From NCBI RefSeq assembly GCF_049705945.1, contig NZ_JBNAMV010000004.1:1674001-1738000 (forward strand): 64,000 bases of DNA, read 5' to 3'. Position 1 is the first letter of the stretch. Each line of letters begins with the position of its first letter. Positions 15,539-24,420 of this stretch are shown here, piece by piece. Position numbers and translations under genes: made by a program. The notes below the pieces were generated by a model. It worked only from the letters and a program-made list of their open reading frames with translations. It ran no database searches and was not told where the DNA came from. Source of the DNA: Salarchaeum japonicum_A (GTDB taxonomy: Archaea > Halobacteriota > Halobacteria > Halobacteriales > Halobacteriaceae).

Positions 15539-17008
15539 ATGGCTCAGACGAACGCGGACGCGTGGAACCGACTCTACGTCGACGGCGAGTGGCGCGAGGC
15601 CGAGAGCGGCGACACAATCCTGGTCGAGAACCCCGCGACCCGCGAGGAGTTCGCGGAAGTCCCAGCGGGCACCGTCGCGGACGTGGACGCCGCGTACGAG
15701 GCCGCGGACGCCGCGCAGGACGCGTGGGCGGCGCGCTCCCGCGAGGAACGCCTTGAGTACGTCGAGGCGATGCGGGACGAACTCCAGGAGCGCTACGAGG
15801 AGGTCGCGGGACTGCTCGCGCGAGAGAGCGGGAGCGCGATGGGGAAGGCGACCGGCGAGGTCGGCATCAGCCTCGCGGACTTCGGCACCGCCCTGAACGT
15901 CGAACCCGAGGGCGAGGACGTCCGCGACTCCCAGTTCGTCTCCGGGAAAGACCACCACATCGTGCAGGAACCGGTGGGCGTCGTCGGCATCATCAGCCCC
16001 TGGAACTACCCACTACACTTGACGACGCGCGCGCTCGCGCCGGCGCTCGCGCTCGGGAACACCGTCGTCGTGAAACCCGCGAGCGACACGCCCGTCACGG
16101 GCGGCCTCCTGCTCGCGGACATCGCGGACGAGGTCGGTCTCCCCGACGGCGTCCTGAACGTCGTCACCGGCCGCGGGAGCGACATCGGCGACCGGCTCTC
16201 CGACCACCCGACGCCGCGCGTGCTCTCCTTCACCGGAAGCACGGCCGTCGGGCGGTCGGTCGGGAAGAACGCGGGCGAGAACATCGCGATGCCCGCGCTC
16301 GAACTCGGCGGGAACGGCCCGTTCGTCGTCACTGAGTCCGCGGACGTGGAGCAGGCCGCGGCCGCGGGCGCGGTCGGCTCGTTCACCCACCAGGGACAGG
16401 TCTGCATCTCCGTCAACCGCCACATCGTCCACGAGTCCGTCTACGACGAGTACGTCGAGCGACTGGTCGACCACGCGGAGTCCCTCACCGTGGGCGACCC
16501 GACCGACCCCGACACGGACTTCGGCCCGATCGTGAACGAGAGTCAGCGCGACGACCTCGCCGCGTTCGTCGCGGACTCCGTCGACGAGGGCGCGACCCTG
16601 GAGACCGGCGGCGACTACGACGAGCTGTTCTTCGAACCGACCGTGCTCTCCGGCGCGACCAACGACATCGCCGCCGCGTGCAACGAACACTTCGGCCCCA
16701 TCGCACCCGTCATCCCCGTCGAGAGCGACGACGAAGCCGTCGAACTCGCGAACGACACCGAGTACGGCCTCTCCGCGGGCGTGTTCGCCGACGACACCGA
16801 GTACGGCCGCAGCCTCGCCGACCGTATCGACGCCGGGATGGTGCACGTGAACGACCACCCGATTCAGGACGAACCGAACGCGCCCTTCGGCGGCATGAAG
16901 GCGTCCGGCCTCGGCCGGTACAACGGCGAGTGGATCGTCGACGAACTCACCGAACCGAAGTGGATCTCCGTGCAGAACGAACCGCGGGAGTACGACCTCC
17001 TAGAATGA
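15539..17008 (+). CDS. NAD(P)+-dependent aldehyde dehydrogenase
   Basis: 489 residues, a full-length ALDH-superfamily enzyme. Landmarks are the oxyanion Asn in ISPWNYPLH (about 156), FTGSTAVG for cofactor binding (231-238), the general base Glu255 in LELGGNG and the nucleophile Cys289 in HQGQVCIS. It oxidises an aldehyde to a carboxylic acid in the cytosol. The motifs resemble benzaldehyde or succinate-semialdehyde dehydrogenases, but the substrate cannot be set from sequence. Its end overlaps the convergent HIT gene by 9 bp. Confidence 0.9.
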   Translation: MAQTNADAWNRLYVDGEWREAESGDTILVENPATREEFAEVPAGTVADVDAAYEAADAAQDAWAARSREERLEYVEAMRDELQERYEEVAGLLARESGSAMGKATGEVGISLADFGTALNVEPEGEDVRDSQFVSGKDHHIVQEPVGVVGIISPWNYPLHLTTRALAPALALGNTVVVKPASDTPVTGGLLLADIADEVGLPDGVLNVVTGRGSDIGDRLSDHPTPRVLSFTGSTAVGRSVGKNAGENIAMPALELGGNGPFVVTESADVEQAAAAGAVGSFTHQGQVCISVNRHIVHESVYDEYVERLVDHAESLTVGDPTDPDTDFGPIVNESQRDDLAAFVADSVDEGATLETGGDYDELFFEPTVLSGATNDIAAACNEHFGPIAPVIPVESDDEAVELANDTEYGLSAGVFADDTEYGRSLADRIDAGMVHVNDHPIQDEPNAPFGGMKASGLGRYNGEWIVDELTEPKWISVQNEPREYDLLE

Positions 17009-17545
17009 GAGCGTGACCGCGCCCGACTCGCTCACGCCCGACGCCGCGTCGTGCCCCGCGAAGGCGTCGTGGAGAGCGTCGTAGGTGTCGGAGAGCGCTT
17101 CGACGACGACCTTCGTGTCGCTGACGACCGGCATGAAGTTCGTGTCACCCTCCCAGCGCGGGACGACGTGCGTGTGCAGGTGGTCCTCGATGGACCCGCC
17201 CGCCGGCCCGCCCCCGAGATTGAGCCCGGCGTTGTACGCGTCCGGCCCCATCGCCGCGTCGAGCGCGTCGAACGTCGCCTGCTTCAGGCGCGCGTGGTCG
17301 AGCAACTCGGCGTCCGAGAGCGCGCCGTAGTCGCCGCCGTGGTCGTACGGAATCACCATCGCGTGCCCCGGATTGTAGGGCGCGTTGTTCAGCAGACAGA
17401 ACGCGTGCTCGGACCGCGCGACGATGCGGTTCTCGCGGTCCGTTTCTTGCTCGGGGAGTTCGCAGAACACGCACTCTTCGACGTCCGGGTTCTTGTCCTC
17501 GCGCTCCACCCACTCGATGCGCCACGGCGCGAACATACGGTCCAT
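17000..17545 (-). CDS. HIT-family nucleotide hydrolase/transferase
   Basis: 181 residues from ATG 17545. The histidine triad HLHTHVVPRW lies at about 121-130, and a CVFC pair near the N terminus, with downstream His, should bind zinc as in Hint-like archaeal HIT proteins. The N terminus MDRMFAPWRIEWV is the common family start, so 17545 is favoured over ATG 17536 and over the upstream in-frame codons. HIT enzymes hydrolyse nucleotide phosphoramidates or dinucleoside polyphosphates; the exact substrate is unknown. Confidence 0.88.
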   Translation of the reverse strand: MDRMFAPWRIEWVEREDKNPDVEECVFCELPEQETDRENRIVARSEHAFCLLNNAPYNPGHAMVIPYDHGGDYGALSDAELLDHARLKQATFDALDAAMGPDAYNAGLNLGGGPAGGSIEDHLHTHVVPRWEGDTNFMPVVSDTKVVVEALSDTYDALHDAFAGHDAASGVSESGAVTLSF

Positions 17546-17686
17546 ACCCGAGAGTTCGCCGCCGTCGGGAAGAACAATTCGGCTCCCAGCGGCCCGTCGG
17601 GTCACGACGGAAAGACGCCGTGGTTCGATACTAAGGGTGTGTTTTTAAGTTCCTCGGGGAATTCTTTGGAATAGAGGGTGGTTCCG

Positions 17687-17887
17687 ATGGCGAGTAAAAC
17701 ACCTCATTCCGACGGCATGACGGAACTGTGCGAGAGCTGTGGGCAGGAGACCCCTCACGAGGTCTCCATCGAACTTCGAACGGAAAGTTCGAAGTCCGAG
17801 AACTCCGAGTTCTCGCGCGAACCCTACCGGGTTTCCGAATGCCGTTCGTGTGGCGAAACGAGTAGCCAGCGAATGAACAACGCCTAA
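17687..17887 (+). CDS. Small zinc-ribbon protein
   Basis: 66 residues from ATG 17687. Two CxxC pairs (ELCESCGQ and SECRSCGE), about 40 residues apart, form a four-cysteine zinc ribbon around a Ser/Glu-rich middle. The type is frequent in haloarchaea (DUF7835-like) and has no known function. An earlier GTG at 17678 is possible. TATA-like GTTTTTAAG (17640-17648) lies about 40 bp before the ATG, so a short leader is likely. Confidence 0.65.
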   Translation: MASKTPHSDGMTELCESCGQETPHEVSIELRTESSKSENSEFSREPYRVSECRSCGETSSQRMNNA

Positions 17888-17950
17888 CGGCGTCGTTTAA
17901 CTCCCAGCAGCCCCCTCATTTATTATTCATACCGAGTCGACGGATAGTCC

Positions 17951-18844
17951 CTACTCCGTCGTGCGCTCGCAGCCGTCCTCCGTGACGATGACGGTGTGTT
18001 CGGCCTGACTCACGAGTTCGCCCTCCTGTTCCTTGAGCACGGGATAGCTCCGGACGATGTCGTTCATCTCCAGGCGGCGCAGCCCCATCTCCGCGCGCGG
18101 CGTGTCCAGCCAGCGCGCCGCGAACGGCAGTCTCTCGAACTCGTCGGCGGCGTCAAGCACCTGGCGGGCCTGTCGGTTCCGCACGGACTTCTCCGCGACG
18201 ACCTCGTAGATTTCGGTCGCCTGCCCCTCGGAGACCTTCCCGTTGCCCGTCGTGGCGAACGGCTCGATGGCGAGCACGTCGCCCTCCTGCAGTTCCACGC
18301 CGGTGTCGACGCCGCGGTTCGGGACGTTCGGCCCCGTGTGCGCGTCGTACACCTCCAGGCCGTGCCCGGTGAGGTTCACGATGGGCTTGAAGCCGTACGC
18401 CTCGATGACGTCCTCGACCTCAGCGCCGACCTCGCCCGTGTGCACGCCCGGTTCCACGGCGTCCAGCGCCGCGTCCAGCGCCTCCTCCGCGGCCTCCACG
18501 AGCTCGCGGTTCTCCCCGAGGTCCACCGTCGTCGCCGAGTCCGCGATGTGTCCGTCCACGTGCACGCCCACGTCCAGACACACCACATCACCCTCCGAGA
18601 ACTCCGTGTCGTCGTCCGCGCCCGGACTCGCGTGGCTCGCCTCCTCGTTCACGCTGATGTTCACGGGGAACGCCGGCTTCGCGCCGCGCTCCCGAATCTC
18701 GGACTCCGCGAACTCCGCCACCTCGAGGTGCGTCGCGCCCGGTTCCACCATTTCAGCGGCCTCCGCCATCACGTCCGCGAGGATGTCGCCCGCTTCCTGA
18801 TACTTCTCGTACGCCTCCGACCCGCGCTCGACGGAATCAGTCAT
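17951..18844 (-). CDS. map: Methionine aminopeptidase, type II
   Basis: 297 residues from ATG 18844, the size of archaeal type II enzymes. Metal ligands appear in order: DVGVHVDGHIADSA (two Asp), LTGHGLEVYDAH (His), AIEPFAT (Glu) and the C-terminal AEHTVIVTEDG (Glu). EEASHASPG holds the substrate-binding His. The enzyme removes initiator methionine from nascent proteins. ATG 18865 is a less likely upstream alternative. The gene is preceded by a structured intergenic element whose main stem ends 38 bp from the start codon. Confidence 0.92.
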   Translation of the reverse strand: MTDSVERGSEAYEKYQEAGDILADVMAEAAEMVEPGATHLEVAEFAESEIRERGAKPAFPVNISVNEEASHASPGADDDTEFSEGDVVCLDVGVHVDGHIADSATTVDLGENRELVEAAEEALDAALDAVEPGVHTGEVGAEVEDVIEAYGFKPIVNLTGHGLEVYDAHTGPNVPNRGVDTGVELQEGDVLAIEPFATTGNGKVSEGQATEIYEVVAEKSVRNRQARQVLDAADEFERLPFAARWLDTPRAEMGLRRLEMNDIVRSYPVLKEQEGELVSQAEHTVIVTEDGCERTTE

Positions 18845-18881
18845 ACCTCCGTCTTCGCGTGACACGGGAAAAGAGGTTGCG

Positions 18882-19026
18882 CCTCCACCTTTTTACTCTG
18901 CGGGTCGCGCGGAGCGCGACCGCTTGAGCAAAAACCTGGAGGGAAAAAGCCGAGCGGCTTCGCCGCTCGGTACGGCCTCGGAACTGTCACCACGCCGCCT
19001 CCGCTGCCGCGACCGCAGTCCCGAGG
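18882..19026. repeat. Structured intergenic element with three nested or tandem hairpins
   Basis: The 300-bp space between map and the phosphatase gene has no credible gene but dense self-complementarity. Hairpin 1 (18882-18942): arms CCTCCA..TTTTT and AAAAA..TGGAGG enclose a perfect 8-bp stem (18903-18910 with 18914-18921), about 24 pairs in total. Hairpin 2: 18950-18957 with 18963-18970 around a CTTCG loop. Hairpin 3: 18976-18986 with 19016-19026, one mismatch. The pattern looks like a dispersed haloarchaeal palindromic repeat or a non-coding RNA; the transcribed strand is not known. Confidence 0.6.
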
Positions 19027-19072
19027 TCTCGCTCGCGGCTTCCACTGAGGCCTATATACCGCTCACGACACC

Positions 19073-19081
19073 TATTATAAA
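19073..19081 (+). promoter_or_regulatory. TATA-like elements of the phosphatase-ppk operon
   Basis: TATTATAAA here and a second TATATA at 19053-19058 are the only A+T-rich runs before the phosphatase gene. They predict start sites near 19080-19103, so the mRNA should have a leader of some 40-60 nt before ATG 19145. Confidence 0.5.
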
Positions 19082-19144
19082 TCGCTTACGTGCGTGAGCG
19101 TCTTTTCTCTCGTGACGCACGCCGCTCGCCGCGTGCGCGCAGCC

Positions 19145-19825
19145 ATGTCAACGGGAATCCAGCTCAGCGACGACGTCGAACCGCACCACCACCGCGTCGA
19201 CGCGACGGCGTACGACGACATGTACGTCGTCGGCGACGTTCACGGCTGTCGCGCCAGCCTCGACCGACTCCTCGACCGCATCGCCCCCGGCGAGCGCGAC
19301 CTCGTCGTGTTCGTCGGCGACCTCGTCCGGAAAGGCCCCGACAGCGCGGGCGTCGTCGATCTCGTCCGGCGTCGAGAGAACTTCCTGAGCGTCCGCGGGA
19401 ACAACGAGGAGAAACTCCGGACGGGCGACGCCCACCTCCCCGAACTCGACGCGGACGCCACCGACTACCTCACGTCGCTCCCCGTCGCCATCTCCTGGGA
19501 TGACGCGCTCGTCGTGCACGGCGGCGTCCACCCGGACCGGTCGCTCGCCGACCACCACGCCGGCGAACTCATGACGATGCGCGCACCCGAGGGCGACGGC
19601 TACGCCGGCCCGTTCTGGTACGACGACTACCAGGGCCCGCCCCGCGTGTTCTTCGGGCACACCGTCCACGACGACCCCGTCGCGGGCGAGTGGGCGGTCG
19701 GCCTCGACACCGGCTGCGTGTACGGCGGCACCCTCACCGCGTACAGCGTCCGCGACGACTCCTTCGCGAGCGTGCCCGCCGCGGAAACCCACCAATCCCG
19801 GAGCGACGAGAAAATCGTCACATGA
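19145..19825 (+). CDS. PPP-family metallophosphatase (ApaH/serine-threonine phosphatase-like)
   Basis: 226 residues from ATG 19145. Metal-binding motifs are YVVGDVHGC (about 27-35), FVGDLVRKGPDS (about 58-69) and SVRGNNE (about 80-86), with later histidines in VVHGGVHP and FFGHTVHDD. The family contains diadenosine tetraphosphatases and protein phosphatases. A GTG at 19094 in the same frame would add 17 residues with an unlikely N terminus. Its TGA overlaps the ATG of ppk1 by 4 bp, so the two products are made together, hinting at a nucleotide or phosphate-stress role. Confidence 0.85.
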   Translation: MSTGIQLSDDVEPHHHRVDATAYDDMYVVGDVHGCRASLDRLLDRIAPGERDLVVFVGDLVRKGPDSAGVVDLVRRRENFLSVRGNNEEKLRTGDAHLPELDADATDYLTSLPVAISWDDALVVHGGVHPDRSLADHHAGELMTMRAPEGDGYAGPFWYDDYQGPPRVFFGHTVHDDPVAGEWAVGLDTGCVYGGTLTAYSVRDDSFASVPAAETHQSRSDEKIVT

Positions 19826-22050
19826 CGGAACTCACGGACCCCGACCGCTACCTGAACCGCGAACTCAGCGAACTCGCGTTCCAGCGCCGCGTCCTCAACG
19901 AGGCCGTGGACGACCGCAACCCCGTCCTCGAACGCGCGAAGTTCCTCGCCATCGTCACCCAGAACATGGACGAGTTCTTCATGAAGCGCGTCGGCGGCCT
20001 CAAACAACAGATAGACGCCGGGTTCACCGAACCGTCCGTCGACGGCCTCACGCCCCGCGAGCAGTGGGAGACCGTGATGGAGACCGCGCGCCCCCTCCTC
20101 GAACAACAGGCCCGGTGCTATCACGACGACGTGCGGCGCGCGCTCGCGGACGCCGGCGTCGAAATCCTCGACTGCGACGACCTCACGCCCGCGGAACGCG
20201 ACGACCTCCGCGAGTACTTCCAGTCGTCCGTCCTCCCGACGCTCACTCCACTGACGTTCGACCCCGCGCACCCGTTTCCCTTCATCTCGAACCAGAGCCT
20301 CTCCCTCGCCGTTCTCACCAAGGACGAGGCGGACGACGAGACGACGTTCTCCCGCGTGAAAGTCCCCGGGAACCGCCCGCGACTGGTCGAACTCGACGAC
20401 GACGGTCGGTTCGTCCTCCTCGAAGACGTCATCGCCACGAACCTCGACCTCCTCTTCCCCGACACCACGGTCGTCGACTACGCGTCCTTCCGCGTCACCC
20501 GGAACGCCGAAGTCCGGCGGAACCAGGAGGTCGCGGAGGACCTCGTGAACCAGATGCAGCGCGTCCTCCGCCAGCGCCGGTTCGCCACCGTCGTCCGCCT
20601 CGAAGTCGAATCCGGCGCGCCCGACGCCATCCTCGACGTGCTCACGGACCAACTCGGCCTCGACGACCGCGAAGTGTTCTCGCTGCCCGCGCCGCTCGAC
20701 TTCCGCGCGCTCACCCGCCTCCTCGACCTGGACCGCCCCGCCCTCAAACGCGAGGAGTGGACGCCCCACTCACACCCTCGGATTCACGACGGCACCGACG
20801 ACGTGTTCGCCGAAATCCGCGACGGCGACGTGCTCGTCCACCACCCCTATCACTCCTTCTCCGGGACCGTCCAGCGGTTCTTCGACGAGGCCGCACACGA
20901 CCCCGACGTACTCGCCATCAAGGCCGCTATCTACCGGACCGCCCGCGACTCCCGCGTCATCGAATCACTCATCGAGGCCGCGCGGAACGGCAAACAGGTC
21001 GCCGTCACCGTCGAACTCAAGGCGCGCTTCGACGAGGAGAACAACCTCCGCTGGGTCGACCGCCTCGAAGAGGAAGGCATCCACGTCGCGTACGGCACGC
21101 TCGGCTACAAGGCCCACACGAAGACCAGCCTCGTCGTTCGCGAGGAAGACGACGGCGTCCGCCTCTACTCGCACGTCGGCACCGGAAACTACCACTCCGA
21201 GACCGCGAAACGCTACGAGGACCTCGGCCTCCTCACCGCCGACCCCGACATCGGCTACGACCTCGTCACGCTCTTCAACTTCTTCACCGGCCACTCGATG
21301 CCGACCGAGTACCGCTCGCTCCTCGTCGCCCCCACCACGATGCGCGAGCGCTTCCACGACCTCATCGACCGCGAAATCGAACGCGCCGACGCCGGCCATA
21401 CCGCGCGCATCGTCGCGAAGATGAACCGCCTCGAAGACCCCGAAATCATCTCCCGGCTCTACGAGGCGTCCCAGGCCGGCGTCGACATCGACCTCGTCGT
21501 CCGCGACATCTGCCGCCTCCGCCCCGGATTGGACGGCGTCAGCGAGACCATCACCGTCCGCAGCATCGTCGGTCGGTTCCTCGAACACTCCCGCGTCTTC
21601 TACTTCGAGAACGGCGCCGGCGACATCGACGACCCCACGCCCGCCTACTTCATCGGGTCCGCGGACTGGATGCAGCGCAACCTCGACAACCGCGTCGAAG
21701 CCATCGCGCCTGTCACCAACCCCGGCCTCCGCGACTACCTCGACAGCGTCCTCGACGTGCTCTTCGCGGACAACCGCCGCGCCTGGGAACTCCAATCCGA
21801 CGGCACGTACGTCCAACAACACCCCGACGGCGACGAGGTCGACGCCCAGACCGCGCTCATGGATCGCGCGCGCCGCAACGCCCCCAACCCCGCCGACTCC
21901 GGCCCAATCGCCGACTACGAAGACCCGCTCTTCGACTCCGAGAACACTCACGGCGACGAGCGCGCCGACGCGATTCTCGACGACGCAATTCTCGACGCCA
22001 TCACCGACATGGTCGACGACGCCAACCCCGACCCCGAAACCACCGACTAA
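19822..22050 (+). CDS. ppk1: Polyphosphate kinase 1
   Basis: 742 residues. It opens with TDPDRYLNRELSELAFQ, the N-terminal domain signature, and NMDEFFMKRVGGL follows. The catalytic histidines are in LYSHVGTGNYH (autophosphorylated His) and in the second half around FFENGAGD/SADWMQRNLDNR. The enzyme makes polyphosphate from ATP reversibly. ATG 19822 overlaps the phosphatase stop (ATGA), which sets the start. The last 50 residues form an acidic tail. Polyphosphate supports phosphate storage and stress survival. It converges on the isoaspartyl peptidase gene with a 4-bp overlap. Confidence 0.95.
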   Translation: MTELTDPDRYLNRELSELAFQRRVLNEAVDDRNPVLERAKFLAIVTQNMDEFFMKRVGGLKQQIDAGFTEPSVDGLTPREQWETVMETARPLLEQQARCYHDDVRRALADAGVEILDCDDLTPAERDDLREYFQSSVLPTLTPLTFDPAHPFPFISNQSLSLAVLTKDEADDETTFSRVKVPGNRPRLVELDDDGRFVLLEDVIATNLDLLFPDTTVVDYASFRVTRNAEVRRNQEVAEDLVNQMQRVLRQRRFATVVRLEVESGAPDAILDVLTDQLGLDDREVFSLPAPLDFRALTRLLDLDRPALKREEWTPHSHPRIHDGTDDVFAEIRDGDVLVHHPYHSFSGTVQRFFDEAAHDPDVLAIKAAIYRTARDSRVIESLIEAARNGKQVAVTVELKARFDEENNLRWVDRLEEEGIHVAYGTLGYKAHTKTSLVVREEDDGVRLYSHVGTGNYHSETAKRYEDLGLLTADPDIGYDLVTLFNFFTGHSMPTEYRSLLVAPTTMRERFHDLIDREIERADAGHTARIVAKMNRLEDPEIISRLYEASQAGVDIDLVVRDICRLRPGLDGVSETITVRSIVGRFLEHSRVFYFENGAGDIDDPTPAYFIGSADWMQRNLDNRVEAIAPVTNPGLRDYLDSVLDVLFADNRRAWELQSDGTYVQQHPDGDEVDAQTALMDRARRNAPNPADSGPIADYEDPLFDSENTHGDERADAILDDAILDAITDMVDDANPDPETTD

Positions 22051-22919
22051 TCCGAATCGCTCGCCGTCTGCATCGCTTCTGAGTTGTATGCGTCGCCGGC
22101 GTTGCCGTCGGCGTCGAGGACGATGACGCCGGCGCTGCTGTCAGTGAGTTCCGCGAACTCCTCGATGGCGCGGTCGGCGGCCGCCTGCGCGTCCAGTCCG
22201 GATTCGAGGTGGCGGACGGCGCGCCGGGTGAGCGTCGTCTTCGCGATGTCCTCGCCAGCGCCCGTGGCGGACGCCGCGCCAGCGGGCGCGGCGTAGAACC
22301 CGGACCCGATTTGGGGCACGTCGCCGACGCGTCCGGCGAGCGCGAGCCACCGCCCGCCCGTGGACGTCGCTGTCGCGAAGCATTCTCCATCGAACGCGAC
22401 CGCACCCACCGTGTCGTGGTCGTGCTCGTCGGGGTCGCCGCCGAATCGGTCTTCCAACCACTCGACGTGCTCCAGCGGGCTGCCCTCCGGATGGCTGTCG
22501 AGGTCGTCCCACTGCTCGCGCGAGCGCTCCGTCCAGAGGTCGACCTCGGTTTCGACGCCGATATCCTCGGCGAAGTCCACGGCGTGCACGCCGTTCAGGA
22601 ACACGTGGGGCGTGCGCTCCATCACGCCGCGCGCGACCGACACCGCGTGCTCGACGCCCGGCATCCCCGCCGCCGCGCCCGCCTCTCTCTCGCTGTTCAT
22701 GACGCCCGCGTCGGTGCGGACGATGCCGTCCGACTGGACCGCGCCACCGACACCAGCGTTGAATCGCTCGTCGGATTCGAGGACGCGAACCGCCGCCTCC
22801 ACCGCGTCCACGGGGTCGTCCTCGCTCGCGCCCGCGGCCGCCGCGTCGTCCAGCACCGCCTGCCGAGGCTCGGGGTCGTCGGGTGCGCCGCCCGCGCCGC
22901 CGTGTACGATGACCTTCAT
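22047..22919 (-). CDS. Isoaspartyl peptidase/type 2 L-asparaginase (Ntn hydrolase)
   Basis: 290 residues from ATG 22919. The N terminus MKVIVHGGAGG is typical. Self-cleavage before Thr170 in HDHDTVGAVA should free the nucleophile of the beta subunit, and GAGEDIAKTTLTRR plus the preceding ATSTGG segment form the active site. The family removes isoaspartyl residues from peptides or hydrolyses asparagine; specificity is not visible. An upstream ATG at 22946 is unlikely. The gene is divergent from icd. Confidence 0.88.
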   Translation of the reverse strand: MKVIVHGGAGGAPDDPEPRQAVLDDAAAAGASEDDPVDAVEAAVRVLESDERFNAGVGGAVQSDGIVRTDAGVMNSEREAGAAAGMPGVEHAVSVARGVMERTPHVFLNGVHAVDFAEDIGVETEVDLWTERSREQWDDLDSHPEGSPLEHVEWLEDRFGGDPDEHDHDTVGAVAFDGECFATATSTGGRWLALAGRVGDVPQIGSGFYAAPAGAASATGAGEDIAKTTLTRRAVRHLESGLDAQAAADRAIEEFAELTDSSAGVIVLDADGNAGDAYNSEAMQTASDSD

Positions 22920-22993
22920 GCGGGGTGGTTTCCCGAGCATCCGCATAAACCGTCGGCTTCCGGAACAGCCCTGTGTCGCGCGGAAACAGCAGT

Positions 22994-23001
22994 CCTTTTA
23001 C
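22994..23001 (+). promoter_or_regulatory. TATA box of icd
   Basis: The run CTTTTACG is about 30 bp before ATG 23028, matching a leaderless promoter and supporting that start within a frame that is open far upstream. Confidence 0.5.
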
Positions 23002-23027
23002 GCGCTCCGCGGGAGATTTCAGGCGAG

Positions 23028-24284
23028 ATGAGCTACGACCAGATCGACGCTCCCACTGAGGGAGAGAAGATCACGTACGACGAGGAATCCGGTCTCGAAG
23101 TCCCCGACAACCCCGTCATCCCCATTATTTACGGAGACGGCATCGGGAAGGACGTCGCGCCCGTCGCGCAGGACGTACTGAGCGCCGCCGCGGAAGCGAC
23201 CGGCCGCGACATCAACTGGTTCCGACTGTACGCCGGCGAGTCCGCTCGCGAGAAGTACGACGAGAACCTCCCCGACGACACCGTGCAGGCCCTCAAGGAC
23301 TACCGCGTCTCCATCAAGGGCCCGCTCACGACGCCCGTCGGCGCGGGCTTCCGCAGCCTGAACGTCGCGCTCCGCAAGAAACTCGACCTCTACACGAACA
23401 TGCGGCCGACGTACTACCTCGACGGCGTTCCCTCCCCTGTCTCCGACCCCGAGGAGATGGACATGGTGAACTTCCGCGAGAACACGGAGGACGTCTACGC
23501 CGGCATCGAGTGGGAAGCCGGCACCGACGAAGTCGAAGAGGTCCGCGAGTTCGTCGAGGACCAGATGGGCTTCGACTCCACCATCCACGACGGCCCCGTC
23601 GGCATCGGCGTGAAGCCCATCAGCGAGTTCGGCACCAAGCGCCTCGTCCGACAGGCTATCGAGTACGCCATCGAGAACGACCGTGACTCCGTCACGCTCG
23701 TCCACAAGGGCAACATCATGAAGTTCACCGAGGGCGCGTTCCGCGACTGGGGCTACGAACTCGCCGACGAAGAGTTCCCCGAGCAGACCATCGACGAGGA
23801 CACCCTCTGGGAGGAGTACGACGGCGAAGCGCCCGAGGACAAGGTCGTCGTCAAGGACCGCATCGCGGACAACATGCTCCAGCAGCTCCTCACGCGCACG
23901 ACGAACTACGACGTGCTCGCGATGCCGAACCTCAACGGCGACTACCTCAGCGACGCCGCGGGCGCCCAGATCGGCGGCCTCGGCATCGCGCCCGGCGCGA
24001 ACATCGGCGACGGTCGCTTCCTCGCGGAGCCCGTGCACGGCAGCGCGCCGAAGCACGCCGGCAAGGACAAGGCGAACCCGAGCGCGATAATCCTCTCCGG
24101 GAAGATCATGCTCGAACACATCGGCTGGCAGGACGCCGCGGACCTCGTCCACGACGCCGTCGAACAGCAGATCTCCTCGAAGCGCGTCACCTACGACCTC
24201 GAACGCCAGGTCGAAGGCGGCGAGAAACTCGCGGCCAGCGAGTACGCAGAGGAAATCATCGAGCGGATCCACGAGCTCGCGTAA
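23028..24284 (+). CDS. icd: Isocitrate dehydrogenase (NADP+-type)
   Basis: 418 residues, standard for homodimeric archaeal/bacterial IDH. Substrate-binding arginines and the serine are in SLNVALRKKLDLYTNMRP and NFRENTEDVYAGIEW; the catalytic Lys is in LVHKGNIMKFTEGAF; metal-binding Asp residues are in DVLAMPNLNGDYLSD; HGSAPKHAGKDKANP is the cofactor loop, with lysines that favour NADP+. The enzyme makes 2-oxoglutarate in the TCA cycle. The frame is open for 800 bp upstream, but the MSYDQIDAP start and promoter position fix ATG 23028. Confidence 0.96.
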   Translation: MSYDQIDAPTEGEKITYDEESGLEVPDNPVIPIIYGDGIGKDVAPVAQDVLSAAAEATGRDINWFRLYAGESAREKYDENLPDDTVQALKDYRVSIKGPLTTPVGAGFRSLNVALRKKLDLYTNMRPTYYLDGVPSPVSDPEEMDMVNFRENTEDVYAGIEWEAGTDEVEEVREFVEDQMGFDSTIHDGPVGIGVKPISEFGTKRLVRQAIEYAIENDRDSVTLVHKGNIMKFTEGAFRDWGYELADEEFPEQTIDEDTLWEEYDGEAPEDKVVVKDRIADNMLQQLLTRTTNYDVLAMPNLNGDYLSDAAGAQIGGLGIAPGANIGDGRFLAEPVHGSAPKHAGKDKANPSAIILSGKIMLEHIGWQDAADLVHDAVEQQISSKRVTYDLERQVEGGEKLAASEYAEEIIERIHELA

Positions 24285-24348
24285 GCGACTCGGGGGTTAG
24301 CTGGAACTCGCTTCCGGCGCAATCCACGAGCTCGCATAATCGATTCGT
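24267..24348 (+). repeat. Partial direct duplication of the icd 3' end
   Basis: Bases 24267-24293, covering the last codons IHELA, the stop and the following bases, recur at 24322-24348 with about 23 of 27 matches (14 consecutive, ATCCACGAGCTCGC). The second copy lies 55 bp downstream and is non-coding. This looks like a small imperfect duplication. Confidence 0.7.
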
Positions 24349-24420
24349 AGGTCGCTCGTCGTAGCGGCGTCGAACACGATGGCCCCGTTTTTCTTGAGTC
24401 TCGCTCGCGTAGCTGTGAGT

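Noticed and set aside
18882..18942. Intrinsic terminator
   Set aside because: The stem lies before a start codon on one strand and far from any stop on the other; long nested pairing suggests a repeat or RNA.
19690..19821. N-terminal extension of Ppk1
   Set aside because: It is the +1 shadow of the phosphatase; ATG 19822 fits the family start TDPDRYLNREL.
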